Shown: positions 7,174 to 13,938 of the stretch, one piece after another
How positions within the stretch are numbered: position 1 is the stretch's first letter
How the letters are laid out: every line of letters begins with the position of its first letter
DNA from: Entophlyctis helioformis
Lineage: Eukaryota; Chytridiomycota; Chytridiomycetes; Chytridiales; Chytriomycetaceae
DNA length: 13,938 nucleotides
Direction of reading: 5' to 3'
Assembly (NCBI GenBank): GCA_025526915.1
Contig: JAHLKH010000411.1
Coordinates: 1-13,938, forward strand
Made by a program: the position numbers and the translations under genes
The notes under the pieces: model-generated
Databases searched by the model: none
Told to the model about the DNA's origin: nothing
Seen by the model: only the letters and a program-made list of their open reading frames with translations

Positions 7174-10100
7174 ATGGCCAAGGGACAAGGCGCCGGCGGG
7201 TCAGCGCTCAAGCGGCTCAAGAACTCGCTCAAGACGGCCGGCATCATCGGGCCGCAAGCCAAGGTGCGCAAAGTGTCCAAGACCAAGGGCAGCAAGAAGA
7301 AGCAGGTCGAGGCCGCCACGGCCCGCAAGGACGCCAAGACGCTGCTGCGCTCCATGTCGCAGACCGCCCGCGAATCCAACCCCTTTGAGATGCAGTTTGG
7401 CCGGCCCAAGCACGAGGTTCTTGGCCGCCGGGTCAAGGGCACGGTCGGCCGCCCCGGGCAGACCAAGAAGCGCTCAGAGGACATCCGCAAGAAGACGCTG
7501 CTCGTCGAGATGCAGCGCAAGAACAAGGACTCGGAGATTGTCGATCGTCGTATTGGCGAGAATGACCCGAACATGTCGGTCGAGGACAAGATGCTCGAGC
7601 GGTTCATGCGGGAGAAGACTGCTGCCGTGAGTGGTGCAGTGATGTGCTGTGCGATGCTGTGTGGAATGGCATGCTTTGCGATGCTGTGTGCTGACTGCAT
7701 CCGTCGCTTGCAGAAACGCACGGGCCATGGATCGGCATTCAACCTCGAGGACGATGACGAGATCGAGCTCACCCACATGGGCAGATCCCTCAACGAGCCG
7801 GATGCATTCGACGATGCTGGCCTGCGCCGCATGGAGGACGACTCTGACGATGGTGAGCTGCGTGCGCCGACTGCGATCCTGTCGTGGACCCATGCTGACG
7901 CCTCGTGTGGCGGCGTGCAGAGGGAGGGCTTGATGCCGACTTTGTGAATGCGGCGCATTTTGGCGGTTTCGGCAACGACGACGAGGCGGATCCCAACGCA
8001 CGCAAGTCGCACAAGGATATCATGAAGGAGGTCATGGCCAAGAGCAAGATGCACAAGGTTGGTTATGCGTCCCCACGGCGTGGTCATGCGGATGCGGACA
8101 TGGGGCTGACGATCGTGTACAGAAAGAGAGACAGAGGCAAAAGGAGGAGGACTACAACCTGCAGACCCAGGTGGATGCCGAGCTCGACGACATTCGCAGT
8201 CTGCTCGCACCCATGGCCGAGACGCGTCCGCCGCCTCGCTCTGCCCGTCCGGCCGCAGCTGCGGATGGATCAGACGCGACTGCTGCTGCTGCACCCAAGC
8301 CGCCAGCACCGACCGACGAGGACTACGATCGGTTTGTCAAGGAGCTCGCCTACGAGCGTCGTGCCCAGCCCACGGACCGCCTCAAGACCGACGAGGAAGT
8401 CGCCTACGAGAGCAAGAACCGGCTCGAGAAGCTCGAGCAGGATCGACTCCGCCGCATGCAGGGTCTCGAGGAGCAGGATGCGCTCATTGCCAGCGGCCGT
8501 GGTCCCAAGCGCGGCATCAAGCGTGCTGCACAGGGCGACGATCTCGGCGATGATGACTATGCTGCCCATGTGCAAAAGACCATCGAGGACGAGGAGGAGA
8601 TGCCGTTGACGTACAAGGACGGCAAGCTTGTCAACAACAAAATCTTTTTCAGCAAGACCGGCGGCAAGAAGTCTGACGACGACGAGGATAGCGACGAAGA
8701 TGGCAGCGACGAGGAGGGCAGCGATGACAGTGATGAGGATGATGAGGACGACGAGGACGACGAGGACGACGAGGAAGAGGAAGAGGAAGAAGAGCAGGAA
8801 GAGAAGCGGCCTCGCAAGACTGTCAGCCGCGACACCCGCGACGAGTCCCTCGAGCCCGAGTTTGAGTTTGACGCTGGTCTCGACGAGGCAACACCATTCG
8901 AAGAGTACTCTGACGACGATGGCATGGGCGAGAACGATGACGACCAAGAGGATGGCGAGGGCGAGGACGATGAGTCTGAAGAGTCCGAGACGGAGGCTGC
9001 CGATCGTGCCGCTCTTTCCAAGGGCGGCGAGGACGAGGATGACATTCCGTACGCCCCCAAGACACCCGAGTCTCTGGACGACTTCCTCAAGCTCATTTCC
9101 GGCCGATCGCAAACTGCCAAGGCCACGATTGTCAAGCGGCTGCGCATCCTCAACCACTCGCGTCTCGGCGCCACCGCCAAGGAGGCTCTCAAGAGCGTCA
9201 CGATGGTGCTCCTCGAGTACCGCGACTACGTGCTCACACTGCCGACACCCGATCTTGCGTCACTCAAGGCGCTTGAGGGCCATACCGTCGAGCTGTCGCG
9301 TACCCATGCAAGCCTGGTGGCCGAGTACGCGATCGACCGTCTGACGGATATCCAGGAGACGCTTATCAAGGCCATGTCGTCCGAGTCGTCCAAGAAAAAG
9401 GTCGGCTTCCCGTCCCTGCCCGACCTCTACTTTTTGCGTCTCGTGGGCGAGGTGTTTTCAACGTCGGATCTGCAGCATGTCGTCATCACCCCTGCTATGC
9501 TTGTCATGGCCCAGTTCCTCGACCAGTGCCCGATGCGCCACATGCAGGACGCTGTCTCTGGGCTGTTCCTCTGCGAGATCTACTACGACTATGTGTTCGC
9601 GGCCAAGCGCTTTGTGCCCGAGATTGTCATCTTCGCCAACCGCCTCATTGCGTCGTTCCTTGGTCTGTCGCCAGCCAAGGTGCCGCTCATGGTTCCACTG
9701 CCCGGCATGGTCAACACTGGCTTTGCGATTGCGGACTTTTTCTGCCGAGCCTGCCGAGCTGTCCCTGTCCCTGCTGCCGTCGCTTGCCAAGGCCAAGGCT
9801 GCCACGGACAACATCAAGTGAGTATTGCTGGTTTTGTTGATGGGGTTTGTAGCAGTTCTGACGCCTTGTGGTAGGGTTGCGTTGTTGGCACAGGCAATGC
9901 ACTTGATGTCGCGGTGCGCGCGGCTGTGGAACGACACTGGATCCAACATTGAGATCTTTGAGGCCACCATGCAGATGCATGCGCTCGTGCCCGTTGACCA
10001 GCTGACTGGCAGAGCCAAGGTACACACCCGCCTGGCTCTCTGTTTGCACGCCCAAGTCATGCAACATGATGCTAACATGCCGAAACATGGCGGCAACCAG

Positions 10101-10505
10101 GAGCTTGTCAACGAGGCCGCCAGCAACATCACCAGCCTCATCGCCAGCGCGTCACTCAAGCGCCGCCCGCTGCAGATGCAGAAGCGCAAAGCAGTGCCGA
10201 TCGCCACGTACGTGCCCAAGTTCTCCGAAGGCTACTCGCACGACAGCCGCAGCAAGCACGACCCTGACCGCGAGCGTGCCGCCGCCGCCAAGGAGCGTGC
10301 CCAGTTCAACAAGGAGAAGAAGGGTGCCATCCGCGAGCTCCGCAAGGATGCGGCCTTTGTCGCCCGCCAGCAGCTCGACGCCATCAAGGAAAGCGACGCT
10401 GCCTATAAGAAGAAGATGGACAAGATCATGGGCCAGTTGTCGAGCCAGGAGGGTGCCATGCGTGGCTACGAGCGACAGGCCAAGAAGGGTCGGTCAAAGA
10501 AGTAG
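7174..10505 (+). CDS. NOP14: NOP14, small-subunit processome protein
   Basis: Nop14 is a U3 snoRNP / SSU processome component required for 18S rRNA maturation and 40S assembly in the nucleolus. Proposed exons are 7174-7626, 7714-7852, 7921-8057, 8123-9817, 9875-10019 and 10101-10505, giving about 990 residues, in the usual range for the family. The N-terminus has LKRLKNSLKTAGIIG and NPFEMQFGRPKHEVLGR, then VEDKMLERFMREK, NLEDDDEIELTHMGRSL and DFVNAAHFGGFG. A long Asp/Glu-rich middle (about 8675-9040) precedes a helical domain (DIPYAPKTPESLDDFLKLI onward). The C-terminus carries the conserved LKRRPLQMQKRKAVPIATYV, then SKHDPDRERA, KKGAIRELRKDAAFVARQQL and a basic end. One frame break lies in a T5 run at 9737-9741; dropping one T restores the frame into the exon ending before GTGAGT at 9818. 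Introns 1 (87 nt) and 5 (81 nt) are multiples of three without stops. Confidence 0.95.
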
Positions 10506-10633
10506 AGGACGTTGGAGGAGGAAGAGGGTTGACATCAATGAAAACGACATTGGCAGAGATTTGTTGCCAAGTGCAGGTCTGTCGAGTCTCGTTGCCACGT
10601 CGTCAAAATGGATTGAGGCACCTGACGTTGTGC

Positions 10634-10638
10634 AAAAA
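10634..10638 (-). terminator. RNA polymerase III terminator (T5)
   Basis: On the minus strand five T residues begin 8 nt after the tRNA 3' end. This is the standard pol III termination signal and supports the tRNA gene being functional. Confidence 0.75.
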
Positions 10639-10645
10639 GTGGGTT

Positions 10646-10718
10646 CGAGCTTACCAGGGGTCGAACCTGGAACCTCCTGATTCGTAGTCAGACGCGCTAT
10701 CCATTGCGCCATAAGCCC
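10646..10718 (-). tRNA. tRNA-Arg (anticodon ACG)
   Basis: A 73-nt intronless tRNA folds cleanly. The acceptor stem is GGGCTTA/TAAGCTC (one G-U pair) with discriminator G. The D arm contains GGCGCAATGGATAGCGCG, the anticodon stem-loop is TCTGA-CTACGAA-TCAGG with ACG at the anticodon (A34 would be read as inosine), and the T arm contains GGTTCGACCCC (B box). It closely resembles eukaryotic nuclear tRNA-Arg(ACG). CCA is not encoded. Confidence 0.97.
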
Positions 10719-10747
10719 GCTTCCACATCCATTTTTCTTGCAGGTAC

Positions 10748-10756
10748 TTTTATATA
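10748..10756 (-). promoter_or_regulatory. TATA element upstream of the tRNA gene
   Basis: On the minus strand TATATAAAA lies about 30-38 nt upstream of the tRNA 5' end. This is the position where fission yeast and plant tRNA genes carry a TATA box for TFIIIB. It is one of very few AT-rich patches in this GC-rich stretch. Confidence 0.5.
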
Positions 10757-10843
10757 CTTTGTTATGTGTAAGAGAATTTGGGCCACTCGAGATGGCGTGC
10801 ACAAGCTCGACTGGCAGCGACTGCCATGCGGCGGGTTGATGTG

Positions 10844-10877
10844 GTGCGAGGTGCTGTGCGAGGTGCTGTGCGAGGTG
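10844..10877 (+). repeat. 12-bp tandem repeat (GTGCGAGGTGCT)
   Basis: Two exact copies and ten bases of a third. Confidence 0.9.
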
Positions 10878-11132
10878 GCAGCACTGGGGGAAAGCGGTGC
10901 AGACGATGCTGTGCACCAGCCGCGCAGATGAAACAGGGCGTGTTGCGTGCGGCTGCCCAGACAGACCGACATGCTGACAAGCAGACACGCTGACGGACAC
11001 GCCAGACAGACACGCAGACCGGCAGGCTGGCTGGCCGATAGACACGAAAACGCGGATAAACGCACACGCAAGCACGCACCGCATGGCGCAGTCCGAGTCT
11101 GCGTGGGGTGTGCACAGCGTGACTGGCATGTG

Positions 11133-11163
11133 CTTTGCGTCTTTGCGTCTTTGCGTCTTTGCC
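11133..11163 (+). repeat. 8-bp tandem repeat (CTTTGCGT)
   Basis: Three exact copies followed by a partial, mutated fourth copy (CTTTGCC). Confidence 0.9.
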
Positions 11164-11241
11164 TTCTGGAGGCTGAAGCTTTCTGCCAGCCAGCCAGCCA
11201 TTCAAAAGGCACCGCAAACAAGAACGAAATCAGACGCACGC

Positions 11242-11262
11242 CCACACACACACACACACACA
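11242..11262 (+). repeat. (CA)n microsatellite in the 5' leader
   Basis: About ten CA units end some 15 nt before the ATG at 11278, so the run would lie in the 5' leader or core promoter of the next gene. Confidence 0.85.
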
Positions 11263-11277
11263 GACACATTCTGCATC

Positions 11278-12041
11278 ATGACCGAACAGACGTTCAAGCT
11301 CGGCTGGGGAAACAGAGCCAAGGCGCTGGCCGAGGAGCAGGAGCGGCTGCGGCAGCTGCAGCTGCTGCGCGAGCAGGGCCTGCTGCCCGACTCGCCCGCC
11401 GCCGCCAGCGAGCACGCCGGCGAGCACCGGCAGATCACCCTGGTGGTGCACACGGCCAGCAGCACCTGTGCCTCGACCACACGCACGCCTCGCTGTCCGT
11501 GTCGGCCGCCTCGGCCTCTGCCGCTGCCTCGCTGGCGCCGTCGCTCTCGCTGTCGTCGTCGCTGGCCGTGCCGTACGCCATCCCGGCCGCCCCCAACGCC
11601 ATCTCGGTGCCGCTGTACTCGACGTCGGCCGCCTCGTCTCGCGGCATCGGCTCGTACCTGGGTGGCGGCTCGTCGGCTGCCTCCGCTGCTCGGTCGCTGT
11701 CGTCGTCGTCGCTCGCGGGCAGCGCATCGTCGTCGGTTGGCGGCCACACACACGGCGCATTCGCAGCGGTCGGCTCGCTGTCGACTGCTCCCGTGTCGGT
11801 TCCGCTGGGCGGCATCGCCATCAAGGGCGGCCGGCAGGGCAGCGCAAGCACCGCGCAGCAGCAGCAGCTGTCGACGTCCAGCAACGCACACGGCGGCCAC
11901 ATGCTCGGCACGTCGTTCTCGTCCACGGCGTCGTCGCCCTCCAGACGGCACCTGTCCATGTCGCTGCCGCCTGCACGCATCCGCGAGTTTGGCGACTCGC
12001 CGTTCATCACGGGCACGCAGTCGACCGTCTTCTCGCGCTGA
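11278..12041 (+). CDS. Hypothetical Ala/Ser-rich protein
   Basis: Family not recognised. The N-terminus is MTEQTFKLGWGNRAKALAEE followed by a Glu/Gln/Arg/Leu-rich predicted helix (QERLRQLQLLREQGLLPD), then QITLVVHTASST. A long low-complexity region of Ala, Ser, Leu and Gly follows, with a short poly-Gln and a His/Gly patch. The C-terminus looks conserved: RRHLSMSLPPARIREFGDSP, then FITGTQSTVFSR before the TGA. The frame changes near 11466 (AGCAGCACCTG): one missing C in a CC run would restore it, and the total then equals 254 codons plus stop. The ATG at 11278 is chosen because an ordered segment starts there, just after the CA repeat. The codons are strongly GC3-rich like those of NOP14, which supports coding. 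It is likely intronless. Confidence 0.55.
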
Positions 12042-12126
12042 GCCGTGCACGGCGCTCGGTCTGGCGCTGCGTCTGGCGCTCTGTCTCTCTGCAGAGCACG
12101 CCCTCCTAATAGACACTCACACACAC

Positions 12127-12174
12127 ATCTCCTACTCTCTCTCTCTCTCTCCTACTCTCTCCTACTCTCGCCTT
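12127..12174 (+). repeat. CT-rich microsatellite
   Basis: CT runs are interrupted by repeated CCTACT units, beginning about 85 nt after the stop of the Ala/Ser-rich gene. Confidence 0.8.
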
Positions 12175-12205
12175 CCTGTGCTTTCCTCCTGTGAAATACA
12201 TCCGT

Positions 12206-12232
12206 CTGCCTGCCTGCCTGCCTGCCTGCCTG
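12206..12232 (+). repeat. (CTGC)n tetranucleotide repeat
   Basis: About 6.75 units of CTGC in tandem. Confidence 0.95.
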
Positions 12233-12535
12233 ATTGATCTCCCTTGTGGTCAGCCACAGCCGCCTGTGCTTGTGGCTTTGTGCACATCAGCAGACAAGCG
12301 GCGGATCGCCTGCCGCACCTGTCGCCACAGAGAACAACCGCTTGGCCATGGCCGCTCGTCTCAGAGGCACCGATGCTGTCCCAATGCCAGCACACTGGTG
12401 TCTGCCAGATCGGCTGGGTCTTGCTGGCCGAGCCAGACAGGCGGCTGTTCCACGACAGACTCGCGGATGTGGTGCTCGCCGCTGGTGCTGTGCGCATCGA
12501 AGAGCACACACGGCCAGCTTTGCATCTGAGCAACC

Positions 12536-12689
12536 AGTCAACGCGCGGCGTCCCTCTCACTGCTCCACGCGCTTAATGAAAGTTCCAGAACGAGGGCGGG
12601 TAGTAATAGATTTCAATCGTTCAGTTAAGATTCCAATAAATGCCGAAACGCCATAAGAACCCAACGACCGTGGATACGGGCCGTTGACA
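12536..12689 (-). mobile_element. Putative 3' LTR of a Ty3/gypsy element
   Basis: Directly after a polypurine tract, the minus strand begins TGTCAACGG at 12689. The matching inverted end CGTTGACT lies at 12543-12536, giving 7 of 8 inverted terminal bases and a length of 154 nt. The outermost base is T rather than the usual A of a CA end. The segment nearest the tract is clearly AT-richer than its surroundings. The left LTR lies outside the window, so the far boundary is unproven. If it is right, CAACC at 12531-12535 is one half of the target-site duplication. Confidence 0.5.
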
Positions 12690-13938
12690 CTTCCCCTCCT
12701 AGAAAACCGAGTAACCGAGGGATACTAATTGGCGCCGTAGCGCCTGCTTGGTATGGATCTGTGGCCCGGACGCGTCGCGCGGCTCGGAGCGGGTTCCGCC
12801 GCCGGACATCCGCGGGCTCCGCCTCGTCCAATATAGGCATCAATCCGAGGTCCATGGGCTGCAGGCCTCCTGCCACCTCCAGTTCCCCTGTGGACACTGT
12901 CGAATCGTGCGAGCTGGGGTCGGCCGCTGCACTTGTCACCGTGGTCGGCTGGGTCAGCAAAGACAGTGCGCTACCCGTGACCGTTGACGCATCCTCCATC
13001 TCCAAATCTTGTTGGGGGTCCTCCTGCCGAACAAAGAATGGCCGGAGCTTCTTGATGTTGACCACGCGGCGCGGACCACCTTCGTGGGGTTGTTGATCGT
13101 CTCCCAGTGGTTGGACCACGTAGTTGGAGTGGGGCCGCACCTCGATGACTACGCACTCGCGGCGCCAAGTGTCTCGGAACTTCTTGGGTGTCCGGATCGG
13201 CCCTGCGCGTCAGCCCAGACCCGGACCAAATCGCCCACTTTGAATGTTGCGTCCTTTCGGCCTTGGTTGTACCTCGCGCCCACTGCTGTTGTCGATCCAT
13301 GATGTGCTTGGCGGCCAGCGCCCGCGCGAGATGCAGTGCGCGTAGCATGTCCAGGCGGTGCTTGACCGCGTCCTCCTTGAGTGCCGGTTGCATGTCCGCC
13401 CCGTCTAGGTGGGTCAGTGTCGGCGGCTGGAAACCATGCATGAGGTAGAACGGGGTGAACTGGGTGGTCGCATGTTTGGAGCAGTTGTACGTGTAGACCA
13501 AGGATCGCATGGGCAGCTCCCATGCCGGGTAGTCGCCCTGGGTGAAGATGCTGAGTCCGTCCTTGAGGTACTTGGTGAAACGCTCTGCCCCGTGTGCGGC
13601 CTGATGATGATACGCCGTCGTGAATCGCTGGTCGATCAGTAGCCGTCGTGCCAGGCGGCGAGTGACCTTGGACGTGAACTCGCTGCCTTGATCTGTCACC
13701 AGGACCTTCATCGGGCCAAACTGGGTGACGACGCCGTAGTAGAGTGCCTGACAGACTGTTGTTGCCTCCTTGTCTGCGATGGGGATCGCAATCTTCCACT
13801 TGGTGAGGTGGCATGCCACGATCAGCGCATATCTGTTGCCCTTGAGCGAGATGGGGAACGGGCCGATGACGTCGGCTGTGCAGTGCTGCATCGGCCGGGT
13901 GATCTCTCCTGCGGGTCGGTCGTGTGCATGAGGCCTGT
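12625..13938 (-). pseudogene. Ty3/gypsy polyprotein, integrase to C-terminus, runs off the right edge, frame broken
   Basis: This is the 3' end of a pol gene from an LTR retrotransposon. The integrase core (from about 13938 down to 13290) shows the catalytic triad: Asp in TADVIGPF, Asp in VTDQGSEF and Glu in GAERF, with exactly 35 residues between the second Asp and the Glu (DD35E). FKVGDLVRVW and a GPY/F-like segment ending VVNIKKLRPFF follow, then a low-complexity tail. No chromodomain is visible. The frame shifts twice: an extra base near 13275 and a missing base near 13200, about 25 codons apart. The stop TAA (12627-12625) lies inside the putative LTR. Similar indels occur in host genes, so the breaks may be sequence errors and the element may be intact. 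Protease, reverse transcriptase and RNase H would lie to the right. Confidence 0.85.
12690..12700 (-). mobile_element. Polypurine tract of the retroelement
   Basis: AGGAGGGGAAG on the minus strand, immediately before TGTCAACG. This is the expected plus-strand primer site at the 5' edge of a 3' LTR. Confidence 0.75.

Larger units (their letters stand above)
10719..11277. other. Intergenic region between tRNA-Arg and the Ala/Ser-rich gene
   Basis: No convincing gene. It holds the tRNA TATA element, a 12-bp tandem repeat (10844-10877), an 8-bp tandem repeat (11133-11163), scattered CAGACAG and CCAGCCAG repeats and a CA microsatellite next to the downstream ATG. The open frames crossing it are low-complexity and match nothing I know. 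Confidence 0.6.
12042..12535. other. Non-coding spacer between the Ala/Ser-rich gene and the retroelement LTR
   Basis: It contains CT-rich microsatellite sequence (about 12127-12174) and a CTGC tetranucleotide run (12206-12232). The rest shows no recognisable protein or RNA. Overlapping frames on both strands are open but compositionally random-looking. Confidence 0.6.

Noticed and set aside
8270..9157. Minus-strand open frame with long Leu/Val/Ile runs resembling a membrane protein
   Set aside because: It is the antisense of the Asp/Glu-rich part of NOP14; acidic GAC/GAG codons read backwards as hydrophobic residues.
10844..11163. Possible CRISPR-like or iterated array from the tandem repeats
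   Set aside because: The repeats are directly adjacent, short and of different unit sizes (12 bp and 8 bp) with no spacers, in a eukaryotic context.
11440..11461. A 20-nt GT-AG intron explaining the frame change in the Ala/Ser-rich gene
   Set aside because: The length class and phase would fit, but 20 nt is far shorter than the 57-190 nt introns seen here and there is no branch point. A missing C in a CC run is simpler.
12162..12656. Several open frames on both strands between the CTGC repeat and the LTR
   Set aside because: They overlap each other in all frames, show no motif, and cross the proposed LTR boundary.

Overview
The window is nuclear DNA of a GC-rich eukaryote. It holds intron-bearing genes with short introns (57 to about 190 nt), mostly GTGAGT-like donors and CTGAC or CTAAC branch points 15-35 nt before the acceptor. 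It also has long CT, CA and trinucleotide microsatellites, a eukaryotic tRNA-Arg(ACG) gene and a Ty3/gypsy retrotransposon. The protein families and compact gene spacing fit a unicellular opisthokont, perhaps an early-diverging fungus. That placement is inference; nothing in the window names the taxon.

Layout, left to right. (1) 1-1660 (+): the 3' part of an unrecognised gene with a GC-AG intron that carries a (TC)32 microsatellite. (2) 1742-2814 (-): SNU23/ZMAT2, a tri-snRNP zinc-finger protein, convergent with gene 1. (3) 2876-3903 (-): a novel-looking single-pass membrane protein with a T-rich tract and three RGHAIVRSRS-type repeats. (4) 3904-4607: a divergent intergenic region with an alternating GATAAG/CACGTG array. 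(5) 4608-7035 (+): RRP1 (Nop52 family). (6) 7174-10505 (+): NOP14. (7) 10646-10718 (-): tRNA-Arg(ACG) with an upstream TATA box and a T5 terminator. (8) 11278-12041 (+): an Ala/Ser-rich hypothetical protein. (9) 12536 to the right edge (-): the 3' end of a Ty3/gypsy element, with DD35E integrase, polypurine tract and short LTR.

The recognisable genes share an RNA-processing theme. SNU23 acts in splicing, RRP1 in 60S and NOP14 in 40S ribosome assembly. RRP1 and NOP14 lie head-to-tail, 138 nt apart.

The most important caution for a reader is that almost every gene contains single-base frame breaks, many in short homopolymers, that conserved protein context and splice phase let one locate. Allowing for them makes the exon total of every host gene a multiple of three. 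The simplest reading is base-calling error in a draft assembly, not mass pseudogenisation. Coordinates below are therefore gene spans with the proposed exons in the evidence text. I found no convincing previously undescribed multi-gene system; the most unusual items are the repeat membrane protein, the GATAAG/CACGTG array and several stop-free introns whose length is a multiple of three.
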